From: Acinetobacter nosocomialis NIPH 2119 | GTDB taxonomy: Bacteria > Pseudomonadota > Gammaproteobacteria > Pseudomonadales > Moraxellaceae | Direction: 5' to 3' | Assembly: GCF_000368085.1 (NCBI RefSeq) | Contig: NZ_KB849239.1 | Span: forward strand, 757,556-821,555 | DNA: 64,000 bases | In this document: in pieces, positions 1 through 7,920 of the stretch | Numbering within the stretch: position 1 is the first letter of the stretch | Layout of the letters: every line of letters starts with the position of its first letter | Position numbers and translations under genes: made by a program | Notes under the pieces: model-generated | What the model was told of the DNA's origin: nothing | Databases searched by the model: none | What the model saw: the letters and a program-made list of their open reading frames with translations, nothing else

Positions 1-402
1 GATATCTGTCGATATATTGGTTTTTGCGATAACTTGTATGAAGGTAAAGTGAATGTACATGAAGTTGTTGAAAAGCCAATTGAAGTAAAAATTAAAGGCT
101 CATTAGCTTCTGTTCATAATACTGATATGGTTAAAACACAGATTAAAGAGTTACTTGTAGAGCGATACGGGCGTGAATCATTGAGCTCAAGTCGTTGGCT
201 TGTTAATGGCTTTAATACTCAGGAAATGGGAAAGCTGATTAATGACAATATTGTCGCATTCCAAGACCGGATGAGTGACTTTACCATTATGCTATCAAAT
301 GAGTTGAATAAGCCTAATGAGTGGGTATATGTGACCAAAGACAGTATCACTGTTGAATTGGAACGTACTGCTGATATTTCGGGGGCAACATGGACCCTAT
401 AA
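1..402 (+). CDS. Baseplate J-like protein, C-terminal part (5' truncated by window)
   Basis: The reading frame is open to the first base of the window, so this is the C-terminal 133 residues of a longer protein. It has the layout of the last domain of baseplate J/gp47 proteins: a beta strand beginning KPIEVKIKGSLA, followed by a helical stretch that pairs with neighbouring subunits. Such proteins form wedges of contractile-tail baseplates. The end overlaps the next gene by 13 bp, and that gene resembles tail protein I, the usual neighbour of J in P2- and Mu-like phages. Identification rests on this pattern and gene order, not on an alignment. Confidence 0.55.
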   Translation, partial: DICRYIGFCDNLYEGKVNVHEVVEKPIEVKIKGSLASVHNTDMVKTQIKELLVERYGRESLSSSRWLVNGFNTQEMGKLINDNIVAFQDRMSDFTIMLSNELNKPNEWVYVTKDSITVELERTADISGATWTL

Positions 403-1004
403 GCTTTACACGGCCACTTGATGAACACTACGTAAGTTCGGGCTTGCAAACCGCACTTGCTAAAGCATTTAAACAAGTATTTGCACAAAACTTTGAGCAG
501 TCCATACAAGATTTACTGGATTACGGTTGTCCTCATATCGGTAGTAAAACAGTTGTAGAACGGTTTTCTAAACAAAATGGACTTGTTGTATTACGGCGTA
601 ATAACACCTCTGACACGTTAATGCGAATAATCTACTCCAATTGGAGCAGCATGGGTAATAAAAGAGGATTAGCGTTTTTAGAGTTCGTTTTGCGTATGCT
701 TTGGGGGAAAGATCATTTTCAGATTATCCGGCTTTGGCACAGCTTGGAAAAGCTAAAAGAATATCCAGCCTATTTGTCTGATTTTGAAAAGCCGAATTAC
801 TTTTTAACAAGTCGGATTAGAATTGTTCTAGATAAAACTGTTGATGCAAATGAAGTGGTAGAACTGTCACCGATATTACGGCGTTTAGTACCAGCCAATA
901 TTGTCGTTAAAGTTCATTCGATGGCATTTGATAGAGACTTAGGCTTGACCAGCTTAGCAGCAGCCATAGCAGCGAAGCCTTATGCAGTCTATAACTTCCT
1001 TTAA
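390..1004 (+). CDS. Tail protein I-like baseplate protein
   Basis: 204 residues, ATG start inside the end of the baseplate J-like gene (13-bp overlap, suggesting translational coupling). The middle has the helical FLEFVLRMLWG segment and a following FLTSRIRIVL strand, the arrangement seen in phage tail protein I family members that sit at the baseplate periphery and link to the fibres. Position directly after J fits. The family match is by eye and moderate. It is the last gene of its operon: the next motif and hairpin begin six bases after the stop. Confidence 0.45.
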   Translation: MDPISFTRPLDEHYVSSGLQTALAKAFKQVFAQNFEQSIQDLLDYGCPHIGSKTVVERFSKQNGLVVLRRNNTSDTLMRIIYSNWSSMGNKRGLAFLEFVLRMLWGKDHFQIIRLWHSLEKLKEYPAYLSDFEKPNYFLTSRIRIVLDKTVDANEVVELSPILRRLVPANIVVKVHSMAFDRDLGLTSLAAAIAAKPYAVYNFL

Positions 1005-1009
1005 TTCAA

Positions 1010-1016
1010 TTGGAAC
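1010..1016 (+). promoter_or_regulatory. Late-promoter-like motif TTGGAAC (copy 1)
   Basis: TTGGAACTG lies six bases after the preceding stop codon and 73 bp before the start at 1083. It is one of 12 intergenic copies with nearly constant spacing to a downstream first gene. No consensus -10 box is evident at a fixed distance, so activator-dependent promoter is the favoured but unproven reading. Confidence 0.6.
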
Positions 1017-1051
1017 TGTTGAGTTAGTGCTCAAATACAAAATGATTTCAT

Positions 1052-1080
1052 AGTCCTGTTCATTAGTTCAGGACTTTTTT
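1052..1080 (+). promoter_or_regulatory. Terminator-like leader hairpin carrying the ribosome binding site
   Basis: AGTCCTG (1052-1058) pairs with CAGGACT (1069-1075), followed by a T tract, so it looks like an intrinsic terminator. It lies between the promoter-like motif and the start codon at 1083, and the only Shine-Dalgarno candidate (AGGA, 1070-1073) is inside its 3' arm. It could terminate readthrough, block translation, or protect the 5' end. Confidence 0.55.
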
Positions 1081-1082
1081 AT

Positions 1083-1541
1083 ATGCAACAAGCTCAAGAC
1101 AATGTTTTAGTAGGAATCGCAGAACCAATCAATGATCAAGGAGAAAACCTATTAATTGATCATTTCTTAGGTTACGCAAACCGTGAATTAAAACCACAAG
1201 AAATTGATAAAGTTGTTAATGGGGAAATGGTTGAAGGCATTACAGCTTATGCTCAGGGCCATTACTATAAGATTTCAGCAAATCCAGAAACTCAGAACGC
1301 AAAAGATTTTGAAATCAGTCTTCATTTTCAGGATGGCCCAATTCCTGAACATGGGGTGAATGGAGTTACTAGTGAAGCATTGTTAAAAGTGCTTATTCAC
1401 CGTACTAAAACTTTAGATGAAAAATTCCCAAGCGAATTCAATAAACAAGCCATTATTTATATGGAAAGTGCGCTAGAAGAATTTAATAAGCGTACAGCAG
1501 AGCGCCGTGCTCGTGGTGTTGAAGGTACACTTCTAAAGTAA
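1083..1541 (+). CDS. Phage protein with Acb2/Tad1-like C-terminal domain
   Basis: 152 residues. The C-terminal half carries HFQDGPIPEHGVNG, then a long helix ending RRARGVEGTLLK. This signature (FQ-GP-I-E-GVNG ... RT-R-RGVEG) marks a widespread small phage protein family that I believe is now placed with the Acb2/Tad1 hairpin domain, known in other phages as a cyclic-nucleotide sponge that blocks CBASS or Thoeris signalling. The usual CRENA segment is replaced here by FNKQA. The N-terminal 80 residues are not recognised. It is first gene of a two-gene late operon. Sponge activity is inference only; a virion or chaperone role is not excluded. Confidence 0.45.
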   Translation: MQQAQDNVLVGIAEPINDQGENLLIDHFLGYANRELKPQEIDKVVNGEMVEGITAYAQGHYYKISANPETQNAKDFEISLHFQDGPIPEHGVNGVTSEALLKVLIHRTKTLDEKFPSEFNKQAIIYMESALEEFNKRTAERRARGVEGTLLK

Positions 1542-1552
1542 TTGGGTGAAGT

Positions 1553-1780
1553 ATGCGATTAAGTATTTTTTGTCGAAAGCGTGGTTGTTCTCAATTAATT
1601 GACTTATCTCAAATGGATTGTTTGCAAGTCTCCCAAAGTGAACATCGAGGCGGCATGGTTAGCGAGAGCTTTTATGATGTTTTTATCTCACTAAAAAGTG
1701 GATTCATCTTTGATGCAACCATTGAAGATAAACAGCATGACAAGCTATTGGAATTGATTGAATGTGATCAAAAGATTTGA
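1553..1780 (+). CDS. Small hypothetical phage protein (75 aa)
   Basis: 75 residues, starting 11 bp after the previous stop with a GGTGAA ribosome site before ATG. It has no signal peptide or membrane segment and contains two cysteines near the N-terminus (CRKRGC) that do not form a complete zinc motif. It shares the operon of the Acb2/Tad1-like protein, so a related role is possible, but nothing in the sequence shows it. Function unknown. Confidence 0.6.
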   Translation: MRLSIFCRKRGCSQLIDLSQMDCLQVSQSEHRGGMVSESFYDVFISLKSGFIFDATIEDKQHDKLLELIECDQKI

Positions 1781-1781
1781 T

Positions 1782-1788
1782 TTGGAAC
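1782..1788 (+). promoter_or_regulatory. Late-promoter-like motif TTGGAAC (copy 2)
   Basis: TTGGAACTG two bases after the stop of the previous gene and 71 bp before the ATG at 1853. A TATAGA sequence lies 16 bp after TTGGAA, the best -10-like box among all copies. Confidence 0.6.
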
Positions 1789-1823
1789 TGATTAAATTTC
1801 AACTATAGAACAACTGAAACAAT

Positions 1824-1852
1824 AGCCTCAATCACAGCATTGGGGCTTTTTT
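1824..1852 (+). promoter_or_regulatory. Terminator-like leader hairpin ending at the start codon
   Basis: AGCCTCAAT (1824-1832) pairs over 9 bp, one of them G-U, with ATTGGGGCT (1839-1847). A T tract runs directly into the ATG at 1853. The only Shine-Dalgarno-like bases (GGGG) are in the 3' arm. It resembles an intrinsic terminator but lies inside the leader of its own operon. Confidence 0.55.
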
Positions 1853-2758
1853 ATGGCTAGCAAAAATAGAAAGACAAAAGTTCTATCTTACAACTTACAT
1901 GACCGATGCCGTAAATATACCGGTGTTGATCGAAGTAATGTCGATGTTGATGCAATGGTCAACTTGATCAACAGTGACCATGTTCAAGAAATGGTTGCTA
2001 CTAATTCATTACAAGGTTTTTACGGTCATCAAATTCGACAGCGTTACGGTATGGTACCGCCTGAAACTGTTCCTATTAAAGGTAAATTGGTATATCTAGC
2101 CCCTGCGCTTAAAACAATTCATTTACGTGCTTCACAAGATGGGACTGTAGAGCATCAAGAAGAATTTTTTGACAATGAACCTGGTGAACTTGCATTAAGA
2201 CAGTATGCCGCACAAGCAGGTGGATTCAGCACAGCAGTTAACTATAAGAGAATGGGTGGTCGTCTTATACCAACTGGCTTTTTTGGTTTTGACTATGTGT
2301 CACAACCTAACTATGCAAGTAATGTAGGTGACGGTCAGTTATTTGATGGTTTATTTGTTCCAGAAGAACCTGAAGGTGTTGTTTCTTGCTTTGATAGTGC
2401 AACTGACATTTCACAGTTATCACCATCTGAAATTGTTATTGCTCAATTACTTGAAGATCAAATCTTACAGACCTACGACAATATCAATAGCCAACTTCAT
2501 CTTTTAAATGAGTTAGGAAATGCTCAAGGGTTAGTAGGTGAACTATCAGAAAAAGTTGATAAACAGAAACGCCTGCAACAACTTAGGGAAGAACGCAAAA
2601 AAGAACTCTATACAGGTTTGGTAAATCCTGTGAAGAGCTTTGATTCAGTTCAACAACATGCTGAACAAATTCTGCAATCCATGGATCAGCCAAGTGTAAA
2701 AGAAAAAGCTAAAAAGCCGAAAAAGTCTTTTGGCAATATCTTTAGTTTATGGGGGTAA
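1853..2758 (+). CDS. Putative capsid maturation protease/scaffold
   Basis: 301 residues, first gene of the packaging operon. Residues 75-160 contain TVEHQEEFF (His101), GGFSTA (Ser126) and GFDYVSQPNYASN, a layout that recalls phage prohead proteases with a His-Ser pair. The last 100 residues are helical and highly charged, ending in a Lys-rich tail (KEKAKKPKKSFGN), as in protease-scaffold fusions. The place upstream of the terminase also fits. The His-Ser spacing is shorter than in peptidase S78, so the assignment is tentative; an unrelated virion protein is the alternative. Confidence 0.4.
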   Translation: MASKNRKTKVLSYNLHDRCRKYTGVDRSNVDVDAMVNLINSDHVQEMVATNSLQGFYGHQIRQRYGMVPPETVPIKGKLVYLAPALKTIHLRASQDGTVEHQEEFFDNEPGELALRQYAAQAGGFSTAVNYKRMGGRLIPTGFFGFDYVSQPNYASNVGDGQLFDGLFVPEEPEGVVSCFDSATDISQLSPSEIVIAQLLEDQILQTYDNINSQLHLLNELGNAQGLVGELSEKVDKQKRLQQLREERKKELYTGLVNPVKSFDSVQQHAEQILQSMDQPSVKEKAKKPKKSFGNIFSLWG

Positions 2759-2760
2759 TA

Positions 2761-3564
2761 ATGAATTACCCCAATGATTCACTTAAAAGCATTCAAAACG
2801 CTTGGTATAAGCAGTTAGTTAATTTTCGCGCTTGGTATATGCCAGAGACACAATTAACAGCTGACTGGAAAATGAGAGCTATTGGCAACGCTATAAAAGC
2901 ATGTCCTTCAAGGATGATGGACGACTCAGAAGCAATGCTTTCTGAATACAGAAAAAGCCAAACACATGGTGATAACTCTAAAGTTCAATTACCAATCATG
3001 CTTACTGCAACAGCGTTAACAGACCAACCCCCTGATGTAAATCAATTACTACCAGTACCAGATTTTGTTGAAACGGTCATTGATGAGAAGCGGGTAAAAG
3101 TTCGTCTAGTACCAACAACTGTAAGAGCTCAAATCGCATTTTTTGCCACCAATCCTAACGATCTGCGTTCAGTCATTGGGCAATTTTGCGCGTACATGTC
3201 TAGCAGTGATAACCGCCGTTTTAATGTGCCATTTCAGCAATGGAATGATCATGTTGTTAATTCAACATTCACTGTATTTGAAAATGAACTTTTTCCATCA
3301 CCCGTACCTAGCGAAGCAGTCAATCTTTCTATCTCAACTGTAGATATTCAGCTTGTGGGTTACACACCTAACGTTATCGGTTTCGGTGGTCCTTTCGATC
3401 AAAACACGGGTAATGGGTATGAACCTGACGGCTCAGCAACGGAACAGCCCGCAATCAACGACAAAGTTGTAGTGCAAGCTGATCAGTACACGCCACTCGA
3501 CCATCAACGTTTGAAGGGTGACAGAGAAACAGGTGAAATTACAGTTGAGCGTATAGATGACTGA
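2761..3564 (+). CDS. Phage structural protein of unknown role
   Basis: 267 residues from the ATG at 2761, chosen over an in-frame ATG at 2749 because a GGGGG ribosome site lies five bases upstream and the earlier start would lie within the preceding gene. It is a soluble, mixed alpha/beta protein with a Gly/Asp-rich segment (GFGGPFDQNTGNGYEPDG) near residue 215. I do not recognise the family. Its setting, between a protease candidate and the terminase, suggests a head or packaging role. Confidence 0.6.
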   Translation: MNYPNDSLKSIQNAWYKQLVNFRAWYMPETQLTADWKMRAIGNAIKACPSRMMDDSEAMLSEYRKSQTHGDNSKVQLPIMLTATALTDQPPDVNQLLPVPDFVETVIDEKRVKVRLVPTTVRAQIAFFATNPNDLRSVIGQFCAYMSSSDNRRFNVPFQQWNDHVVNSTFTVFENELFPSPVPSEAVNLSISTVDIQLVGYTPNVIGFGGPFDQNTGNGYEPDGSATEQPAINDKVVVQADQYTPLDHQRLKGDRETGEITVERIDD

Positions 3565-3757
3565 CTTAATCGATAAGGCACAAGAAAGTGCTGATTATTT
3601 ATTGCAGCAAGAAATTGCAAATCGATGCCGTTTTGACGGCGAATCTGAAAAAGAATGTGTTGAATGTGGTGAAGAAATACCAGAGCGCCGCCGTTCTTTA
3701 GGTGGCGTGAAATTCTGCATTGAATGCCAAACCAAGTTAGAACGCAAACGGCGCTAA
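3557..3757 (+). CDS. DksA/TraR-type C4 zinc-finger protein
   Basis: 66 residues with the TraR signature: CVECG near residue 35 and CIEC near residue 55, giving four cysteines spaced C-X2-C...C-X2-C, plus the IPERRR segment that follows the first pair in this family. TraR proteins bind the RNA polymerase secondary channel and mimic DksA with ppGpp; short phage versions are common. It overlaps the previous gene by 8 bp. Here it lies in a late packaging operon, so if active it would act late. The N-terminal coiled tip is short. Confidence 0.8.
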   Translation: MTDLIDKAQESADYLLQQEIANRCRFDGESEKECVECGEEIPERRRSLGGVKFCIECQTKLERKRR

Positions 3758-3768
3758 GGATACAAGTA

Positions 3769-4281
3769 ATGTCTGGAATTATTCGTATTGACAGTCGTGT
3801 TGCTGGGTTTTCTGATCAACCGATTCGTCTCATTGGAGCCGCATTTGCGGATACTGGTGAGCTTGTTATTCAAAAAACAGCCGTTTATTCAAATTTACCT
3901 GTACCAAGTGATTTAAGAGATCAAACGGTTGTAGTAACTGACTCACCGGACCAAGTACAGAATTGGCAATTAAGTTTCAATGCTAAAGACCACTTAGAGG
4001 AAGTGATTTCAATTTATCAAGCTCGTTACAGAGCAAAATTAATTGAAATTGAGCCGAAGTTAAACCAGTACAACCCTAAGAACGTACTTGAAATCCGTAA
4101 AGTCGATAAAAACGGCCTTCAGCAGGAATTTGATAGCAGCAGCTTAAACAACGGCCACATTGCAATCCTGTTAGCTGTTTGGGCTAGTACAAAAATTGCA
4201 AAAGGCTTTTCAATTACTGAAGGGAATCAGTTTGAAGAAGATGCTGTAGATCCAACAATGCTTCCTTTTTCAATCTTTTAA
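3769..4281 (+). CDS. Hypothetical phage protein upstream of terminase
   Basis: 170 residues from the ATG at 3769, preceded by AAGGA at suitable spacing. An in-frame ATG at 3724 would overlap the zinc-finger gene by 34 bp. The protein has a beta-rich N-terminus and a helical centre (EVISIYQARYRAKLIEIE). Position directly before the large terminase subunit would suit a small terminase subunit, but no helix-turn-helix is evident, so the role remains open. Confidence 0.5.
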   Translation: MSGIIRIDSRVAGFSDQPIRLIGAAFADTGELVIQKTAVYSNLPVPSDLRDQTVVVTDSPDQVQNWQLSFNAKDHLEEVISIYQARYRAKLIEIEPKLNQYNPKNVLEIRKVDKNGLQQEFDSSSLNNGHIAILLAVWASTKIAKGFSITEGNQFEEDAVDPTMLPFSIF

Positions 4282-4300
4282 TTAATGGTGTTTTTACGGT

Positions 4301-6292
4301 ATGGCTTTGGCACCATTAAAAGAAATTCCCGAATGGTGGGAACTTTGTGAGCGTTATCGATACGACATCTATGCTTTCGCCGTAGAAGCATTAGGTGTCG
4401 AACCCACATGGCAACAAGAATTACTATTTGAATCTATTGCATTTGATGGTAGTCGTACATCCGTAGCTTCAGGTCACGGTTGTTTTGGAAAAGGGACTTT
4501 AATCAAATTAGCCAATGGGGAATTTATCCCAGTTGAGCGCATTAACCTAAATCACAAGATCCTTGCTGCAGATGGTAAGACTGAACTAGATGTAATTAAA
4601 ACAGTAACTGGTTATCAGGATATGTACCGGTTTGAATATGAGAATGGCAAAGCTCATACATTCAATAAATCGCATATCCTTTGCTTAATCTCTTTATACG
4701 ATGGTAACGGCTGGTCAAAGGGCGACAAGATTGAATTACTTGTTTCTCAATACATGAACCTAAAGCCAAAAAATAGAGAACAGTTTGCATCATATAGGCT
4801 TGTTGATGGGGATCATGAGCCTTTAAAAATCACATCCGTTGCCGAGCTGGGTGAAGGTAAATATTACGGTTTTGTACTCGATCCAGATCCATTTTTCTTA
4901 GGTGAAGATGACTTAGTACTACATAACACTGGTAAAACGGCCAGTGCCGGTATTGTTGCCTTATGGCATCTCTTGTTTTTTGATGAATCAATCATGATGT
5001 TTACTGCCCCCCAGATCGGGCAGTTAAAGAAACAAGTCTGGAAAGAAATCAGTATCAATCTAGCACGATTGAAGCAAGGGCCTTTGGCTTGGCTTGCTGA
5101 TTATGTCGGGTACCAGTCTGAACTCGTTTACATTAAAGGCTACAAAGAAAAATGGTATGTCTTTGCTAAGACAGCACCAAAACATCAACCTACAAACTTG
5201 GCTGGTAACCACGGCGATAACTACATGGTCTGGGTCGATGAGGCCAGCGGTGTAGATGATGCTGTACTGGATGTAGCGTTTGGTGCATTAACTCACGAAG
5301 ACAACCGTGCCGTAATGACGTCGCAACCTACCCGTAATGCGGGTATGTTCTATGAGACTCATCACAAGTTAAGTCATCGAGCTGGTGGTGTTTGGATTGC
5401 TCTCACATTTAACGGGGAAGAGTCACCATTAGTTAGTAAGCAATCTTTAGAAGAACAACGGCAAAAGTATGGAAGCCGTGAAGACGCTCAGTACAAGATC
5501 CGTGTTCTAGGTGAATTCCCAGACTTATCGGATGAGTTCTTAATTACCAAACGTCAAACAGAAGAAATGTATGTTGGCGCGAGTATTTTTGATGACCATC
5601 AATTCGGTTATGTCATTACGGTTGACGTTGGTGGTGGTGTTGGTCGTGACGATTCAGTAATTGTTGTATCTAAAGTTTGGGGCGAATCGCAATGGGGGGA
5701 GCGTGCACGCCGTGTAGAAGTTGTAGATATTCCATTATGCAAAAACAGAGATGATATCTTAGAACTATTTGCAAAGATTAATGAGCTACTTTTACAGTAC
5801 CCAAATGCTAACTTGGTTGTAGATGACAACGGGGCAGGTAAAGGTTTAGGCCAGTATCTTAAAAAGCAAGGTATTTTCTACGTTCCTGTTTATTGGGGCT
5901 CACAATGTTTTAGTAATGACAATAGAAAAGAGTTTACGAATAAACGTTCATTAGCTTATGTGGGCTTAGCTCGAGCAATCGCAAATGGACGTTTTAAAAT
6001 AAAAACGAAGAAACACAATGTTAAAATTAAAGACCAATTAATCCACGTTCCATACCGGTTCGATGACTTTGCTCGTTATAAAATCTTGAGCAAAGACGAA
6101 ATGAAACGTATGGGAATTAAATCACCGGATATTGGTGATGCTTTTGCTTTCTTATTCTTAGAAAACGTTCACTACACTGAAGCTTACGAAACTGTAAATG
6201 TCACTGACGATACACCGGAAGGCCGTGAACAAGCTGAACGTAAATCAAGATTCAGTGCTTTAAGAGAAGCAGCTGAAAAAGAAAATGATTAG
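4301..6292 (+). CDS. terL: Terminase large subunit interrupted by a mini-intein
   Basis: 663 residues: an ATPase-nuclease of about 514 residues split by a 149-residue intein. After splicing, SGHG joins TGKT to form the Walker A loop. Walker B is MVWVDEASG (about residue 307). The RNase H-like nuclease starts at VITVDVGGGVGRDDS (about residue 438), with VVDDNGAGKG and DIGDAFAF supplying later acidic residues. The enzyme drives DNA into the prohead and cuts it. Without splicing the ATP site would be broken, so packaging would depend on intein removal. No strong ribosome site precedes the start; it follows the upstream gene by 19 bp. Confidence 0.92.
   Translation: MALAPLKEIPEWWELCERYRYDIYAFAVEALGVEPTWQQELLFESIAFDGSRTSVASGHGCFGKGTLIKLANGEFIPVERINLNHKILAADGKTELDVIKTVTGYQDMYRFEYENGKAHTFNKSHILCLISLYDGNGWSKGDKIELLVSQYMNLKPKNREQFASYRLVDGDHEPLKITSVAELGEGKYYGFVLDPDPFFLGEDDLVLHNTGKTASAGIVALWHLLFFDESIMMFTAPQIGQLKKQVWKEISINLARLKQGPLAWLADYVGYQSELVYIKGYKEKWYVFAKTAPKHQPTNLAGNHGDNYMVWVDEASGVDDAVLDVAFGALTHEDNRAVMTSQPTRNAGMFYETHHKLSHRAGGVWIALTFNGEESPLVSKQSLEEQRQKYGSREDAQYKIRVLGEFPDLSDEFLITKRQTEEMYVGASIFDDHQFGYVITVDVGGGVGRDDSVIVVSKVWGESQWGERARRVEVVDIPLCKNRDDILELFAKINELLLQYPNANLVVDDNGAGKGLGQYLKKQGIFYVPVYWGSQCFSNDNRKEFTNKRSLAYVGLARAIANGRFKIKTKKHNVKIKDQLIHVPYRFDDFARYKILSKDEMKRMGIKSPDIGDAFAFLFLENVHYTEAYETVNVTDDTPEGREQAERKSRFSALREAAEKEND
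4481..4927 (+). other. Mini-intein inside the terminase Walker A motif
   Basis: Residues 61-209 of the terminase frame. It begins with Cys61 in block A (CFGKGTLIKLANGEFIPVE) and ends with His208-Asn209 followed by Thr210 as the +1 nucleophile of the C-extein. A block B-like histidine is in FNKSH (residue 125), with Asn where Thr is usual. The block F region is FVLDPDPFFL. At 149 residues there is no room for a homing endonuclease, so it should splice but not move by itself. All residues of the standard Cys1...HN/Thr+1 pathway are present. Confidence 0.92.
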
Positions 6293-6296
6293 TTAT

Positions 6297-6303
6297 ATGG
6301 AAC
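6297..6303 (+). promoter_or_regulatory. Late-promoter-like motif ATGGAAC (copy 3)
   Basis: ATGGAACTG five bases after the terminase stop and 71 bp before the ATG at 6368. It differs from the main form by the first base. Confidence 0.5.
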
Positions 6304-6326
6304 TGCCCACTTAAATACCTATTCTT

Positions 6327-6370
6327 CATAACTACCATAGATCAATAAATCATATGGGTGGGTGGTTATG
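6327..6370 (+). promoter_or_regulatory. Leader hairpin covering the start codon
   Basis: CATAACTACC (6327-6336) can pair with GGTGGTTATG (6361-6370), a 10-bp stem with one G-U pair whose 3' arm contains the start codon at 6368; the GGGTGG ribosome site lies at and just before that arm. This would hide the initiation region of the fibre gene. Confidence 0.5.
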
Positions 6371-7906
6371 GCTATTAACTTCTTTTTAACTGACGCAGGT
6401 CGGAATGCATTAAATAAAGTGAGCGATGTTGCTAGCTTTGGGGGGGAGCTTACCCATCTTGCTGTTGGTACCGGCAAATTTGATGCATCAGTGGAAGCGA
6501 AAAACCTAACTTCTCTTAAAAATGAATTAGCTAGATTTTCTCTTAACGGTGGTGGTGTAGATACAGAAACGGGTACTTTGCGTTTTGTAATGAGTATTGA
6601 GCCCACTTTAACAATGGAAGTGTTTGAGATGGGTATTTACCTATCAGACGGCACTTTACTTGCAGTAGCGTCAACTACAGAAGTTCAATCAATCATGTCA
6701 CTGCATGCAAACGTGGTTGCTATCGTTACTTTTGGATTTGTTTTAACTGACGTTAATTTAAAAAATGTAACTATAAAAATTGATCCAAATACTCCAATTG
6801 CAGTGATGTTGATGAACCAGCATAGTGCAGATGAGGATCCACACCCGCAATACGGGGCGTTAATACAGAAAATAATCAAAGAACACTTAAATCATAATGA
6901 TCCACATTCACAATATGCTTTTAGAAAAGACGTAAAAGAAAAAGATGATGATTTACAGCGCCAAATTAATGGATTAGATACTTCATCCCAAAATTTAGGT
7001 CAGCAGCTAACGGATTTAAAAAAATATTTAGATTCTCAATATCCGAAATTATTGGGAGCAGGGGTAAACATTGGGTCTAAAGCTACTATTGATTTGGGTG
7101 GAAAGGTAACTGACTTACGTGACTCAAAATATGCTATCCATTTAACACCTGAAAGCACGCATGAAGCGTGGACAATAACGCGTTCTGAAAAGTCATTTGA
7201 TTATGAAGTTTGGAATCGTTCTGGGCAAAACCGAATTGGGTATTCTGGAATTGTAAGTTGGTCTGTAATTCAAGTTGCTGCAGAAACACTTAATGATGGT
7301 AATGGCGATTACACAGTACCTGGTGTGTATATCATTCCAATCCAACCAAAAGAGCAAAAAGAATTCATTTTAGTAGGTGCTGGTGGCGGCGGCGGTGGCA
7401 GTATTTGGGAAGCTGGAAGAATGGCCCATGGTACAGATGGTGGTGATACTCGCTTACGTTTAAATGAACTTGATTTAGCATTAGTGGGGGGTGGTAAAGG
7501 TGGTACTAGTGGGCAATGGTCTAACGGTAGTTATTTTTCAAATGGTGCTGGTGGGTTACCTACGGCAATCACTATAAATTCAAACTTAACTGAGATTTCT
7601 AGAAAACTTGGTAATGCAGGTATAGCTGCAAATCAAACTAATCATGTAGGCGGTTCTTCAGTAAGTCCTGAGGGTAATTGGGGTGCAGGTGGAGATGGCG
7701 CAAATGGAGTCGGTGATCTTGGTTGGGGTTTAGGTGGTGGCGGTGCTAGTGGCGGATTATTGGTTTGTAGATATTCTAATATCAGTGAAAAAATTCAATA
7801 TATGACACTCATTGTTGGTGAACCTGGTCTTGCAACCGAAAGTAATGGTAATACTGGTAAAGCAGGTATTGGTGGTTTTGCTCGTGTAAGTACTGTTAAA
7901 GCTTAA
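6368..7906 (+). CDS. Tail fibre (tail-collar family) with glycine-rich tip
   Basis: 512 residues from the ATG at 6368 (an earlier in-frame GTG at 6362 is less likely). Residues 1-150 match phage tail-collar fibre proteins: FFLTDAGRNAL, LAVGTGKFD, and a segment describing a beta-sandwich that attaches fibres to the baseplate. DPHPQYG (about 160) and DPHSQY (about 180) are the repeat typical of fibre shafts. A helical linker follows. The C-terminal third is a glycine-rich domain (GAGGGGGGS, GWGLGGGGASGG), the kind of tip that bears receptor-binding loops. It is first gene of a five-gene operon. Confidence 0.8.
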   Translation: MAINFFLTDAGRNALNKVSDVASFGGELTHLAVGTGKFDASVEAKNLTSLKNELARFSLNGGGVDTETGTLRFVMSIEPTLTMEVFEMGIYLSDGTLLAVASTTEVQSIMSLHANVVAIVTFGFVLTDVNLKNVTIKIDPNTPIAVMLMNQHSADEDPHPQYGALIQKIIKEHLNHNDPHSQYAFRKDVKEKDDDLQRQINGLDTSSQNLGQQLTDLKKYLDSQYPKLLGAGVNIGSKATIDLGGKVTDLRDSKYAIHLTPESTHEAWTITRSEKSFDYEVWNRSGQNRIGYSGIVSWSVIQVAAETLNDGNGDYTVPGVYIIPIQPKEQKEFILVGAGGGGGGSIWEAGRMAHGTDGGDTRLRLNELDLALVGGGKGGTSGQWSNGSYFSNGAGGLPTAITINSNLTEISRKLGNAGIAANQTNHVGGSSVSPEGNWGAGGDGANGVGDLGWGLGGGGASGGLLVCRYSNISEKIQYMTLIVGEPGLATESNGNTGKAGIGGFARVSTVKA

Positions 7907-7920
7907 ATAGGTGAAACAGT

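Noticed and set aside
1010..1035. TTGGAAC motif as a sigma-54 promoter
   Set aside because: TTGGAAC recalls the -24 element TTGGCAC, but no GC occurs ten bases after GG in the copies checked, for example at 1010 and 1782. Only the nirB element at 56491 has the correct GG-N10-GC form.
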